Of a DNA stretch of 51,231 nucleotides, positions 33,613 to 43,124 are shown in pieces; within the stretch, counting starts at the first letter, position 1, and every line of letters starts with the position of its first letter. The position numbers and the translations under genes were made by a program. This DNA comes from Phycisphaerales bacterium. GTDB taxonomy: Bacteria > Planctomycetota > Phycisphaerae > Sedimentisphaerales > Anaerobacaceae. The notes beneath the pieces are model-generated. The model saw only the letters and a list, made by a program, of their open reading frames with translations. It searched no databases and was not told the origin of the DNA. The DNA is taken from NCBI GenBank assembly GCA_020352215.1, contig CP070675.1, forward strand, positions 4,164,330-4,215,560, read 5' to 3'.

Positions 33613-34161
33613 CTAATCGATAGTCTCTATCATATCGGTATCTATTTCCACACTGGCTGCCTGACCGAGCATATCGATTTGCAGGACCAGGCGAAAGGCA
33701 CCCTTTGTATTGACCACGATGCCTTCCAGACCAAGCAGGGGCCCTGCAATTACGCGACACATCTGGCCTATCTTTACATACTTGTGCGGTGTCAGACAGG
33801 CGCCTGCCCGAACAGCCTGCTCGATCCGCGATAGTTCGTCAAGCAGTCTCAGCTGGTCGCTCACTTCGATCAGATTGGCGACACGATTCGTTCGCAGCAA
33901 TTCGATGCGCTGGCTCTCTTGGCCGCAAAAGAACAGGTATCCCGTGAATACCGGCAATAGAGAACGCATCGTTCTGTGGCTGCGGCGCCGAACCTTCCAG
34001 GTCATCGGAAGGAAGTAGCTGATGTTCTTGCTCATCAGGTCGTGGGCCAGCGCCTTCTCGTTTCGGCTTCTCGTATGTGCGACCCACCACAAACCGGTGA
34101 AGTCCCGGATTGAGTGCGCCTCGGGCCATATCATCGGTGGATTCTCGCTTGCTTTCAGCAA
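33613..34161 (-). CDS. NusG-like (RfaH/UpxY-type) transcription antiterminator
   Basis: TTG start with AGGAG seven bases upstream. NGN domain: LWWVAHTRSRNEKALAHDL, ISYFLPMTWKV, LLPVFTGYLFF. Linker, then a KOW domain: YVKIGQMCRVIAGPLLGLEGIVV and IDMLGQAASVEIDTDMIETI. Specialised NusG paralogues travel with long polysaccharide operons and help RNA polymerase pass terminators. Here it is the second gene of the minus-strand operon, after the dehydrogenase. The binding site on DNA or RNA is not recognised. Confidence 0.9.
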   Translation of the reverse strand: MLKASENPPMIWPEAHSIRDFTGLWWVAHTRSRNEKALAHDLMSKNISYFLPMTWKVRRRSHRTMRSLLPVFTGYLFFCGQESQRIELLRTNRVANLIEVSDQLRLLDELSRIEQAVRAGACLTPHKYVKIGQMCRVIAGPLLGLEGIVVNTKGAFRLVLQIDMLGQAASVEIDTDMIETID

Positions 34162-34282
34162 CTCAATTCTCCTGCAGTTCTGTCTCGCACCTGAAATTGA
34201 TACCGAGATCGTTTGAGTCAGCGTCGGCTGGTCTGACTTGCTGACATGAAATCGGTCCCTGCATGAAAGTCCCTCGCAAATC

Positions 34283-35596
34283 CTACGCCATCACGACTTT
34301 CTTGCCGGTCGCGGCGGCTTTCTTCGTGGCGTTTCGTGTATCAACCACGAGTTTCGCGTTTCTCACAATGCAATCATAGTCGTAGTCAGTGTGGTCGGTA
34401 GCGATCAAGACCACGTCGTACCGAGCAAGCATTCTTGCAGACAGCGGCTTACTGGTCATTTTCAGGTCATGTTCGCGTTGCCTGTGTGTTCTTGGGACGT
34501 AGGGGTCGTTGTAGTCGACCTTGGCCCCTTTCCGACGCAGCAGCTCGATCAGTTCTATGGAGGGCGACTCACGTATGTCGTCTATGTCCTTCTTATAGGC
34601 CAAACCAAGTACGAGCACCTTTGCGCCCTTAAGACTCTTCTCATGCTCGTTCAGCGCATCCATCACTTTTGCGATGACGTAGTGGGGCATGTCGGTATTG
34701 ATCTCACCGGCCAGCTCGATGAAACGAGTGGCCATCCCGTATTGCCTGGCTCTCCAGGTCAAATAGAACGGATCGATAGGTATGCAGTGACCTCCGAGTC
34801 CCGGGCCCGGGTAAAACGCCTTGAAGCCGAACGGCTTGGTGCTGGCCGCCTTGACCACCTCCCAGATGTCGATGCCCATTCTGTCGAAGACGACCTTGAG
34901 TTCGTTGACCATCGCTATGTTGACACAACGATAGACGTTTTCGAGAATTTTTGCCGCCTCGGCTGCTTCGAGACTCGATACTGGGACCGTCTCGACGATG
35001 GCAAGGTTGTAGAGACTGCATGCTATGTCGCGACACCTCTTTGTGAGGCCGCCGACCACCTTGGGGATCGTCTTGGTTGTGAAATCCTTATTGCCCGGAT
35101 CTTCCCGCTCGGGCGAGTACGCCATGTGGAAGTCTTTGCCTGCCTTCAACCCACTGCTTTCGAGTATGGGTGCCATGAGCTCGCGGGTCGTGCCGGGATA
35201 GGTCGTGCTTTCGAGAACGACCAGTTGGCCGGCCTGAAGGTATTTGGCAATCGTTTCGCAGCTCTTGACGACGAATTGCATGTCCGGCTCACGGTTGTGC
35301 GTCAGCGGAGTAGGAACACAGATTAGGACCGCATCGACGCTCCTGAGACGAGCCATGTTGGTTGTGGCATGGAAGCGACGGCTATTGACAAGCTGCTTGA
35401 CTTGCGCATGAGGCACGTGTTTTATGATGCTCCGGCCGGAATTCAGCGTCTTGACCTTTTTCTCGTCGACGTCAAAACCGATCACGTTCACCCCCGCAAA
35501 GCCAAACTCCCTGGCCAGGGGCAAGCCAACGTAGCCCAGGCCGAGTACTCCAACGGTCACTCTTCTATCTTTGATCTTTTGTTTCCACTGTTTCAT
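34283..35596 (-). CDS. Nucleotide-sugar 6-dehydrogenase (WbpA/UDP-GlcNAc type)
   Basis: The start is ATG 35596 with AGGA upstream (a TTG lies one codon earlier). NAD site GVLGLGYVGLPLA (17-29), VDAVLICVPTPL, VVLESTTYPGTT, AYSPEREDPGN (a mark of the UDP-GlcNAc/UDP-ManNAc dehydrogenase branch), catalytic Cys in GLGGHCIPIDP, and GLAYKKDIDDIRESPS near the end. It oxidises C6 of a UDP-N-acetyl-hexosamine to a uronate using two NAD. 437 aa. It is the first gene of the operon. UDP-glucose as substrate cannot be excluded. Confidence 0.93.
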   Translation of the reverse strand: MKQWKQKIKDRRVTVGVLGLGYVGLPLAREFGFAGVNVIGFDVDEKKVKTLNSGRSIIKHVPHAQVKQLVNSRRFHATTNMARLRSVDAVLICVPTPLTHNREPDMQFVVKSCETIAKYLQAGQLVVLESTTYPGTTRELMAPILESSGLKAGKDFHMAYSPEREDPGNKDFTTKTIPKVVGGLTKRCRDIACSLYNLAIVETVPVSSLEAAEAAKILENVYRCVNIAMVNELKVVFDRMGIDIWEVVKAASTKPFGFKAFYPGPGLGGHCIPIDPFYLTWRARQYGMATRFIELAGEINTDMPHYVIAKVMDALNEHEKSLKGAKVLVLGLAYKKDIDDIRESPSIELIELLRRKGAKVDYNDPYVPRTHRQREHDLKMTSKPLSARMLARYDVVLIATDHTDYDYDCIVRNAKLVVDTRNATKKAAATGKKVVMA

Positions 35597-35863
35597 CAAT
35601 TCATCCTGTGCTCATACTCGGCTACCGTCGAACCTGACGCACTGCGAGAAGGCTGCAATACTCCAGTTTCACGCGGCTTCCTAAACCGGCATCCTATTTC
35701 AGTCGATTAGTTAGACTGGAGCATCAGTTTAGTCGTGCGTGCCCGAAATGTCAAAAGATTTGGCAACAGCGGCATTGGTTGTTTTTGCTTGACGCTCTGT
35801 GACCGACGATTTACCATTGAGTACATCGCTTTGTTTGGCAATTATAGTGTTTTAGGAGCAACG

Positions 35864-36958
35864 ATGGCTAAGTCCCGATCCGGATCGGCAAAGCCTCTCG
35901 GGAACCGTGTAGGACACAGTACCAACCAAAAGGTCCGCCCATCGATCCGATCCAGGCGTCTGGCCGTTCTCTTCACTTGTATCGGCAGACGAGTCTCATT
36001 ACTGAACAGTTTTCAGCGGGCGGCAAGGCAACTGAGAATAAACGCGTTGTTCTTTGGCACCGACACCAGTCAATTGAGCTCGGCACTTCAGCTGTGCGAC
36101 AAGGGCATTCGGGTCAGACCGACCACGCACCCCGGTTACATTAGAGACCTGTTGTCGATCGTCAAGGCCAACAGGGTAAAGCTGCTTGTTCCAACGGTTG
36201 ATCTGGACTTGCGATCGCTGGCTCTGAACAGATCGAAGTTCGCTGCGTTGGGCTGCCGTGTGCTCGTTTCAGCTCCGGACGTTGTCGATATTTGCCAGGA
36301 TAATCGAAAGACGTACCGATTTATGTTGAAGAACGGTTTTGATACTCCGCGTACCGTCAGCATTCGCACGGCCTCGGCAAAGATGCCAGCGGGGGGACAA
36401 CTTAGCTGGCCTTGCTTTCTGAAGCCTTGGGATGGTTACGCAAGCAGGGGAAATGCCGTGGTCAAGAATCGCAAAGAACTTCTGTTCTTTGGATCCAGAA
36501 TACCTAACGCCATCTGCCAGGAGTACATTACCGGTGCAGAGCATACCTGCGACGTATATGTCGATTTCGGCATGAAAGTCCGGTGCGTTGTGCCGCGACA
36601 GCGTATCGAGATAAGGGCCGGAGAGGTGAGCAAATGGCAGGTGGTCAAGAATCCCCACATCATGGCTGAGGCTGCAAGATTGGTCGAGGAGCTCGGGGCC
36701 GGACCTGGCGTCATTACTCTGCAACTGTTCTTGACTCCAGACGACAAGGTGAAATTCATCGAGATAAACCCGCGGTTTGGGGGCGGTGTTCCGCTGTCGA
36801 TAAAGGCCGGTGCCAACTTTCCAAAATGGATATTGCAGGAACTAACCGGCAGGAAGCCCACCGTGCGCTTCGACGGCTTCAAAGACAATCTGGTCATGCT
36901 TCGGTACGACGGCGAGGTCTGGCTTGAAAACCCTGATATGGAAAGAGCCGGTAAATGA
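35864..36958 (+). CDS. ATP-grasp domain protein, probably polysaccharide-linked
   Basis: The start is ATG 35864 with AGGAG nine bases upstream; the frame extends further but without a ribosome site. An N-terminal pre-ATP-grasp fold (LAVLFTCIGRRVSLLNSF; ALFFGTDTSQLSSALQLCD) is followed by ATP-grasp: FLKPWDGYASRGNAVV, the ICQEYITGAEHTCDVYVD lid, and KFIEINPRFGGGVPLS with the Mg-binding E..N. Such proteins ligate carboxyl and amino groups and occur in capsule clusters, for example in amino-acid decoration of sugars. It overlaps the next gene by four bases (ATGA). Specific substrates are unknown. Confidence 0.9.
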   Translation: MAKSRSGSAKPLGNRVGHSTNQKVRPSIRSRRLAVLFTCIGRRVSLLNSFQRAARQLRINALFFGTDTSQLSSALQLCDKGIRVRPTTHPGYIRDLLSIVKANRVKLLVPTVDLDLRSLALNRSKFAALGCRVLVSAPDVVDICQDNRKTYRFMLKNGFDTPRTVSIRTASAKMPAGGQLSWPCFLKPWDGYASRGNAVVKNRKELLFFGSRIPNAICQEYITGAEHTCDVYVDFGMKVRCVVPRQRIEIRAGEVSKWQVVKNPHIMAEAARLVEELGAGPGVITLQLFLTPDDKVKFIEINPRFGGGVPLSIKAGANFPKWILQELTGRKPTVRFDGFKDNLVMLRYDGEVWLENPDMERAGK

Positions 36959-38145
36959 TACTTGCTAGTTTACTGGACAATTTCATTGGGCCGTACCGAT
37001 CCGTTGGGTGGGCCTTCAGGTTTTGGCCTGTACCTGTCGTTGCCTTTGCCAGTGCGCTGGCGGCTACCTGGCTGTGCAAGAGGATCGCCCTGCAGTTCGG
37101 AATCGTTGACAGACCCGACAGCCTCGTCAAGACGCACAGGGAACCAATCGCCTATCTCGGAGGCATCGGCATGCTTGTCGGCTTGACGGTGGGCATATTG
37201 GCCGGCATCTTCTGCTTGAGGGATGAGGTGTTCTTCGGCGGTGCGCTGAAATGGCTGCTGGGAGTGCTTGCCGGTGGCTCGATCGCTTGCTTCGTCGGCC
37301 TTGCCGATGACATACTTGATATGAGGCCGTCACAGAAGATATTGGGCCAGATATTGGCTGCGGTCATTCTCGTACTTGTCGGTATCACGCCGAACCTGCA
37401 TCGTGTGGCAGAGCCCTTAGGTTTGCCGATGCCTCATAGATTAGATGTGCTGTTTGGCATAGCTATTGTGATGTTCTTTGTGCTGGGCGCTACGAACTCG
37501 CTGAACCTACTTGATGGGCTCGATGGGCTTTGCGGAGGCGTGACTGCGATCATAACTGTTGCGATGCTTGTTCTGTCTGTGCATTTGGCCACGTGGGGAT
37601 ACAGTGCGCGGTACAGCGAGGTCGGTGACTCCGTGCGGATCGTAGTCTGTCTCGGTTTGGTCGGGGGTGTGTGTGGCTTTCTGCCCTTCAACCGGTATCC
37701 GGCGAAGATATTCATGGGTGATGCGGGCAGCATGCTTCTTGGATTTGTAATGGCGGCTCTGATGCTCATGTTTGCCGAAGGGGTTCCGCGATGGTGGCTG
37801 GCTTCGATTGTCGTGTTCGGTCTGCCGATTCTCGATACCGCTGTGGCGCTTGTGAGGAGATTGCTCAATCATCGGCCTCTGTTTGTTTCTGACCGGGGTC
37901 ACATTTACGATCAGATGATCGACCGCGGGATATCATTGCGCAAGACCGTGGCTATCTGTTATGCGCTCGCCGGCATATATGCTCTGATCGGCTTGGTCAT
38001 GAGCCAGATAAAGACGCGGTACGCCGCCGCGGTGCACGCGTGTGTTCTTGTTGTGTCCGCTCTGGTTGTGTGGCAGAGAGGTTACCTGAAGATGGAAGGG
38101 CTGCGCGGGGCTGTTCGGGATGGCGACACGTCCTTGACTGATTAG
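36955..38145 (+). CDS. Undecaprenyl-phosphate sugar-1-phosphate transferase (WecA/TagO family)
   Basis: About eleven membrane helices. Landmarks: VDRPDSLVKTHREPIAYLGG (cytosolic loop 1), the Mg-binding FVGLADDILDMRPSQK with D118 D119, NSLNLLDGLDGLCGG (181-195), FMGDAGSMLLGF, and HRPLFVSDRGHIYDQMIDRG. Members transfer GlcNAc-1-P or a related sugar phosphate to undecaprenyl phosphate, starting surface-polymer synthesis. 396 aa. It overlaps the ATP-grasp gene by ATGA, so the two are translationally coupled. Confidence 0.95.
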   Translation: MILASLLDNFIGPYRSVGWAFRFWPVPVVAFASALAATWLCKRIALQFGIVDRPDSLVKTHREPIAYLGGIGMLVGLTVGILAGIFCLRDEVFFGGALKWLLGVLAGGSIACFVGLADDILDMRPSQKILGQILAAVILVLVGITPNLHRVAEPLGLPMPHRLDVLFGIAIVMFFVLGATNSLNLLDGLDGLCGGVTAIITVAMLVLSVHLATWGYSARYSEVGDSVRIVVCLGLVGGVCGFLPFNRYPAKIFMGDAGSMLLGFVMAALMLMFAEGVPRWWLASIVVFGLPILDTAVALVRRLLNHRPLFVSDRGHIYDQMIDRGISLRKTVAICYALAGIYALIGLVMSQIKTRYAAAVHACVLVVSALVVWQRGYLKMEGLRGAVRDGDTSLTD

Positions 38146-39083
38146 ACGGTCACGGTCAGGTATTGTGTATCATCGGCGAATCTTATAGCCCCTTCGTACG
38201 CGGCAGGTATTAGTATGCAGTCGCCTGCTCTGAATTCCACTGGGTCGGCGGCAGCTGCGAGAATTGCCCCGGAGCCGGACAAGAAGACCAACACTCTCAG
38301 TTCACCCGCCGAGAGCAGCACTTCGCATCGTTCTGACTGATGTCCCTTGTCTATCTTGAAGTATTCGTTATCCACGAGCCGGCCAATGGTCGTTACCGGC
38401 AGCGCGTCGGCCGATACGCCGAAGTGGATGCTTTCCAGAGCTTGCTCGATGTGCAGCTGTCTCGGCTTGCCGGTGTCGTCCACGCGGTTGAAGTCGAAGA
38501 CACGATAAGTCGTATCCGACGGGGTCTGAATTTCGGCGATGAGCAAGCCTGCTCCAATGCTATGTGCTGTGCCGGCGGGGAGGAAGTGACACTCGCCGGC
38601 AGTGACATTCACTTTCGCCAGCAATTCGGCGACGTTGCCTTTCGTTATCGCGCTGGCAAATTGCTCTCTTGTCACCCCGTCTTTGAGTCCCTTGTAGATC
38701 ATGGCGCCCGGCTCAGCGGATATGATGTACCAGCACTCTGTCTTTGGCTCTCCCTGGCCCATGCGCTCGCAGGTTTCCGGGTCCGGGTGAACCTGGACAC
38801 TCAGGACTTCCTGTGCGTCCAAGAGCTTGATCAATAAAGGGAAGGGCCGGGGGAAGTCTTCGTCGCCTACTATTTCTTTCGGATGCGCCTCGATCGCAGC
38901 CGCAAGCGTCTGTCCGGCCAGTTCGCCGTTCGCGATTACCGATTTGTCGTTCGGCAAGTCGGCCAATTCCCAGCTCTCCCCGATCTTCTCAAACGGCGGA
39001 ATGTCCTTGCCGAAGACCTCGCGCAGCTTCTGCCCGCCCCAAATCCGCGGCTTAAATATCGGCTCGAACTTTAGCGGATACAT
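38142..39083 (-). CDS. manA: Class I mannose-6-phosphate isomerase
   Basis: The start is ATG 39083 (YPLKFEPIFKPRIWGGQKL), the standard N-terminus; the longer frame to 39260 is not supported. Zn ligands lie in SVQVHPDPETC and KTECWYI and in PAGTAHSIG; the second cupin ends with EFRAGDCILIPAAYEG. It interconverts fructose-6-P and mannose-6-P, feeding GDP-mannose. 313 aa, a short bacterial-type form. It is convergent with the WecA-like gene, overlapping by four bases at the stops. Confidence 0.93.
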   Translation of the reverse strand: MYPLKFEPIFKPRIWGGQKLREVFGKDIPPFEKIGESWELADLPNDKSVIANGELAGQTLAAAIEAHPKEIVGDEDFPRPFPLLIKLLDAQEVLSVQVHPDPETCERMGQGEPKTECWYIISAEPGAMIYKGLKDGVTREQFASAITKGNVAELLAKVNVTAGECHFLPAGTAHSIGAGLLIAEIQTPSDTTYRVFDFNRVDDTGKPRQLHIEQALESIHFGVSADALPVTTIGRLVDNEYFKIDKGHQSERCEVLLSAGELRVLVFLSGSGAILAAAADPVEFRAGDCILIPAAYEGAIRFADDTQYLTVTV

Positions 39084-39383
39084 ACTCACGCGGCCATTGT
39101 AACTTTGGAATGTACGCCTGTCCATAAGGCGACTGCAGCATTCTCTCGGCGGCCCGGAATTGGGAGAGGACAGCAGCGAGCCGCGAGTAAGGGCGGATAG
39201 CCGAATTCTTAGTGGCTTTGGCGTTAACATCCTCGGAAACGTGGCTCCTGACCGTTGCAATGAGGCGAAGATGTCGATACTCTTACGATGTGGTCAGGGA
39301 TGGCTGCTGCGATGGCAGGATTGCAGGGTCGAACGCCGTCTCTAACAGCAGTAAATGCAGAACGCCGGATAAAGGGAAAAATT

Positions 39384-40403
39384 ATGAAAGAGCATCTATC
39401 GCGCCGTGAGTTCCTTACCACAGCAACGGCTGCCGCCACGATTGCCGCCGCAGATAGAGTGGTGCGACCCGGCATGGCTGCTCAGGCAGCAACGAAGCCG
39501 CAAAAGGCAAGGATGAAGATCGGACTCTATACCATTACCTATCTCGGTATATGGTACGAAGGTGAAGCAATCGAGCTCAAGAGGCTGATGCATCTGATCA
39601 AGACCGGAGGTTGGGAGGGTGTGGAATTCGACACGAAGCGTCCCCATGCTGCTCCCATGGGCCTTTCTGAGGATGCTAGAAAAGAGCTGCGAGACTTGGC
39701 CGGCCAACTGGAACTGCCCATCAGTGCGGTGTCCCCTAACTGTGATCTCTCCAGCCATATTCCTGAACAGCGTGAGGCAATGATTTGCTATGTACGGGAG
39801 TGCATAAAGCTAACGCGCGACCTTGGCTCACCGATATGCAAAATATTCGCCGCTTGGCCCGGCGTGATTGTCCGCGATGGACTGGGCTACTACCATTACA
39901 CTCGCGAAATTCCGTTTCCCTACCCGGACTGGGCAGCCGAGCGTTGGGACAACGTTCGGCAGTCACTGATAGAGTTGTCCAAGTTCGCCGGAGACCACGG
40001 GGTTGTTCTTGCGCTTCAGAACCACCGGCCCGTTGTCGACAGCTACAAAGACGTACTATCCATGATCGAGCAAGTCGGCTCGCCGGCCTTGAAGGCATGT
40101 CTTGACCATGCGCCACCGGAAGCTGTTGGAGAAGCGGGAGCGCTGCTTGTGCATTCGCATTACAACGGCGAATTTCGAAGGGGCTCGGAAGGTCGCCTGC
40201 GCAGTACGCACAAAGTCGGCTACGCCCCTTATGTCAACGCCCTGGTAAAGGCTGGCTTCAATGGCTTTATGAACTGGGAGTTCTGCCATCCGGCGATGCA
40301 GTACGGTGCGCGAGCCGGGATCGATTACGTGCATGAGCAAACGCGCCTGGCCCTGGAATACATGAGACGACTCCGATCTGAAGCTGAGGCAAGCTTGTCG
40401 TAA
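39384..40403 (+). CDS. Tat-exported sugar phosphate isomerase/epimerase-like protein
   Basis: ATG 39384 follows AAAGGGA. The N-terminus has a twin-arginine signal (HLSRREFLTTATAAATIAAAD). The remainder is an AP-endonuclease-2/xylose-isomerase-like TIM barrel: KIGLYTITYLGIWYEGE, GWEGVEFDT, LPISAVSPNCDL, VLALQNHRP, LKACLDHAPPE, LLVHSHYNG, and GFMNWEFCHP, with Glu/His/Asp metal ligands. Planctomycetes export many proteins of this group; their reactions are mostly unknown. 339 aa. It is not clearly in an operon. Confidence 0.88.
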   Translation: MKEHLSRREFLTTATAAATIAAADRVVRPGMAAQAATKPQKARMKIGLYTITYLGIWYEGEAIELKRLMHLIKTGGWEGVEFDTKRPHAAPMGLSEDARKELRDLAGQLELPISAVSPNCDLSSHIPEQREAMICYVRECIKLTRDLGSPICKIFAAWPGVIVRDGLGYYHYTREIPFPYPDWAAERWDNVRQSLIELSKFAGDHGVVLALQNHRPVVDSYKDVLSMIEQVGSPALKACLDHAPPEAVGEAGALLVHSHYNGEFRRGSEGRLRSTHKVGYAPYVNALVKAGFNGFMNWEFCHPAMQYGARAGIDYVHEQTRLALEYMRRLRSEAEASLS

Positions 40404-40488
40404 CCGGCAGAGTACCAGCCCATGTTGAATGTTGAACAAAGGGCGGCCGCTCCATCTTATTTATGAGCAGCTGGAGGCGATCGTAGAT

Positions 40489-41016
40489 ATGCCCAAAGCA
40501 GTGGTTCCGTTCTCAGTTGCCCTCGCCATGACTCTGCAGTCCTGTGGGCCGCATGGGGACACGTGGATCTTCTCCGGCGGCGAAGTACCCATCATCAGCG
40601 CTGAGGTCACGAACATACGTGGGAGGCCCTCAAAACTCTTCTGCGATTGCGACAACATTGTCGGCCGCGATCTCGTATTTGACCTGACGGTCACAAACAA
40701 AAGCGCACGACGACAGGCGGTCTACGCCTTCATCTGGTTTACGACGAAGAGCACCTCACCACCGGAACGGGCTCTCTGGCCCTCAACAGCCGTGAAATGT
40801 TGCCTGACACCAGCCGGAGAGCTGAATGTCACAGATCCCGGGGCTGGCAAGAAGATAGACGTTCCCGGCCGAGGCTCGTTTACAGAACCAGCAAACGCGA
40901 TCTTGCAGCCGATAGGGTACTACGAGGACAGGCTCATTGGCTTCGACGAGCTGCGAATAGAGCTTTGGACGGAAGCCGAAAATCGCATTTTTAGCAAGAC
41001 CGTGGGCCTGAAGTAG
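40489..41016 (+). CDS. Putative lipoprotein (175 aa)
   Basis: The start is ATG 40489 with GGAGG upstream. A short signal (AVVPFSVALAMTLQSC) ends in a lipobox-like LQSC. The mature domain is beta-rich, with DLVFDLTVTNKSARRQAVYAFIWF, resembling an Ig-like fold, and FDELRIELWTEAENRIFSKTV. No family is recognised. It is a single gene between two units and probably faces the periplasm. Confidence 0.65.
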   Translation: MPKAVVPFSVALAMTLQSCGPHGDTWIFSGGEVPIISAEVTNIRGRPSKLFCDCDNIVGRDLVFDLTVTNKSARRQAVYAFIWFTTKSTSPPERALWPSTAVKCCLTPAGELNVTDPGAGKKIDVPGRGSFTEPANAILQPIGYYEDRLIGFDELRIELWTEAENRIFSKTVGLK

Positions 41017-41093
41017 CGGCCCGATAGCTGGTGAGACAGTTCCGGTACTTGCGAGTTGAGGCGGCGTATGAATACGTTTCCTGTTGCCCTCAA

Positions 41094-42290
41094 TCAGAAG
41101 TAGTAGGCGAGTTCGAGACGTGCGAAGTCGTCGTCGCGGACGTTGTAAAGCAAGTCGTCTTGCGCCGGGTTCAGGAACAGCCAGAGCTCCAGGGACAGTC
41201 TCCAGTTTGAGCCTATGCGCCGACTGGCCTCCACTTGCAGGCCGCGAGTCGGACTGTCTAAATCCTGCATCACACCCGCCAGGATTTCGGTACTGGCGAT
41301 GTCGTTTAGGCCGAGCCGACAACCGAGCACGACGTCGTTTTCATAGGGTGTGGTGGCGGCGGCGCCACGATCATCGTAGGCGTATTCACCGACGATGCTC
41401 AAGTCCGCCGCGCTATCGCGCACACCGACGAAGGTGTATTCGAAGCCGCCGATCCCTGCGAAAAAGCCCCGTCCCTGTCCCGTCCGATAGAGGGCTTCGA
41501 GCTTCCACAGCCACTGTCCGGCCACAAACTGCGCATCGAGTCCTGTCTGGTTGATCTGCGGATAGAAGGGAGTCAGAACAGGCCTGCCGATGCTGTCGGT
41601 GCCCGGCAGCAGCGTCGGCTCGCGCCCGGTCCCGGTAAAGTGGGAGATTCCAATGTCCCAATCCCCGATCGTGCGACTGTAGCGCGCGGCAAAGTCGATG
41701 TGACGCTCTTTGTCACCGCTTTCGTACGTCGTCTGGCTCGTGTCAACGTACATGCCGGGGCGCAGCCGTCCCCTTGGACCCGGGAACGTACGCTCACGGA
41801 AGTAGGGCAGCACAAACAAATCAACAACGCCCCAGTCACGCGGCACGGATAGGTGCACCATCGGTTGGCCGAGCTTGTCCTCGGTGTCGATGTGCTCAAT
41901 CAGGTCGGTCTGGTTGATGATGTCCACCAGGTGCGCGAATTCGGTGACCCCCCAGAACACCTTGCCCACGCCGAGGCGGAGCTCCCAGTCGTCCGTGAGC
42001 CAGAGGTAGTTCAACTCGCGCACGTCGAAATGGCTTCGCCTTGGGTCGGCACTGTCGAGCCTCGCGAAGGGGGCGAAGATGAAGCTGGAGCCGCTTTCCC
42101 ATTCGTGATAGTACTCGGGCTGAGCTGCGATCGAGACGTTGTATGCCTCCTGGCCGCCATACAGCGGATCGTCGAAGAATATCCTGCCTTCGGCTGCCAC
42201 GTATCCGCTGAATTCGTGCGCCGCTGTCACCGGGGTAGCCGAAACACAAACCGCCAGCGACAATGCGATCCCGGTAAATGGTATTCTCAT
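41094..42290 (-). CDS. Outer-membrane beta-barrel protein of the RND operon
   Basis: A signal peptide (IPFTGIALSLAVCVSATPVTA) is followed by many alternating amphipathic strands (FSGYVAAEGRIFF, ELRLGVGKVFWGVTEF, AARYSRTIGDWDIGISHF, VVLGCRLGLNDIAS) and a C-terminal strand ending in aromatic residues (ARLELAYYF), the assembly signal of outer-membrane proteins. GKVFWGVTEFAHLVDIINQTD resembles the DUF1302-like porins that pair with RND/LolA-like genes. Its ATG overlaps the upstream stop (ATGA), so it is coupled to the LolA-like gene. Confidence 0.88.
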   Translation of the reverse strand: MRIPFTGIALSLAVCVSATPVTAAHEFSGYVAAEGRIFFDDPLYGGQEAYNVSIAAQPEYYHEWESGSSFIFAPFARLDSADPRRSHFDVRELNYLWLTDDWELRLGVGKVFWGVTEFAHLVDIINQTDLIEHIDTEDKLGQPMVHLSVPRDWGVVDLFVLPYFRERTFPGPRGRLRPGMYVDTSQTTYESGDKERHIDFAARYSRTIGDWDIGISHFTGTGREPTLLPGTDSIGRPVLTPFYPQINQTGLDAQFVAGQWLWKLEALYRTGQGRGFFAGIGGFEYTFVGVRDSAADLSIVGEYAYDDRGAAATTPYENDVVLGCRLGLNDIASTEILAGVMQDLDSPTRGLQVEASRRIGSNWRLSLELWLFLNPAQDDLLYNVRDDDFARLELAYYF

Positions 42291-43111
42291 CTGGCTCGCC
42301 TCAAGCTGTTCTGGTTGAAGTCACTGTCTTTAAGGCCGGTGCGGAACTTGTAGTCCGACATCAAGAGCTTGGTGCTTTTGCCGGTCTGGTGGTTGACCAT
42401 GTACATCTCGTCGGCCCGCCAGTATTTGTCAAGGTACTCCTTGTATCCCATGATCGTAAGGGTCTTCAGGTGCGACTTCTTTCGATCGTAATACTCGACT
42501 TTGAGTGGCCGGTAGTGGGTCTTGTCCATCCAAGTCACCTGCCTGGTGTATCCGGAGTTCTTCTTGTCCACCGGGTAGAATTCGACTACGAAACACTCCT
42601 GGCCCTCATACGTCTCGTCTCGGATCCACTTGTACGTGTACTTCTCGATTTCCTGACTGGCGATGTCCTCATAAGAGAATTCGCTGCCCATAAACGAGCC
42701 CGACTTGGCGCGAGAGCTTATTCGCTTGACTCTTTTGAGGGCCGGCAGGTAGAGCCATTGGTCGTCGTCGCCCACCTTGTGGCTGAACGTAAGAAAAGCC
42801 GTTCCCTTTACGTCCCTGGGCGTATCGAATATCGACAGGCTCTTGTCGCCGTCTTCCTGGACCTCCAGTGTGCGAACGCGGATTCTTCGCACGCTTTCCT
42901 GGCCCTGCTTGTTTCTGAGGATCATCTGCATGCTGGCAGTTGTGTCTCCGAATCCTGCATCGCGCTTGTCGGCCTCCTTGGCAATGGCCAGTCCCTTCTC
43001 TTCAGGCGTCTGGGCTGTGGTCGGCGTTTGCATAAGTAGCATAGGTAACGTCATTGCCAGTATCAGAGACACTGATGGACGTTGCAGAGCTTCTGTGCGT
43101 GCTTGTCTCAT
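42287..43111 (-). CDS. LolA-like outer-membrane lipoprotein-sorting protein
   Basis: ATG 43111 follows GAAGGAG. A signal peptide (SLILAMTLPMLLMQTPTTAQ) precedes a half-barrel LolA-like domain: GLAIAKEADKRDAGFGD, SMQMILRNKQGQ, QWLYLPALKRVKRISS, SGSFMGSEFSYEDIA, and VTWMDKTHYRPLKVEYYD. This form is found with RND/MMPL transporters and is thought to shuttle lipid-like cargo through the periplasm. 274 aa. It lies 13 bp after the RND gene and overlaps the barrel gene by ATGA. Confidence 0.92.
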   Translation of the reverse strand: MRQARTEALQRPSVSLILAMTLPMLLMQTPTTAQTPEEKGLAIAKEADKRDAGFGDTTASMQMILRNKQGQESVRRIRVRTLEVQEDGDKSLSIFDTPRDVKGTAFLTFSHKVGDDDQWLYLPALKRVKRISSRAKSGSFMGSEFSYEDIASQEIEKYTYKWIRDETYEGQECFVVEFYPVDKKNSGYTRQVTWMDKTHYRPLKVEYYDRKKSHLKTLTIMGYKEYLDKYWRADEMYMVNHQTGKSTKLLMSDYKFRTGLKDSDFNQNSLRRAR

Positions 43112-43124
43112 TTGATTTCTCCTT

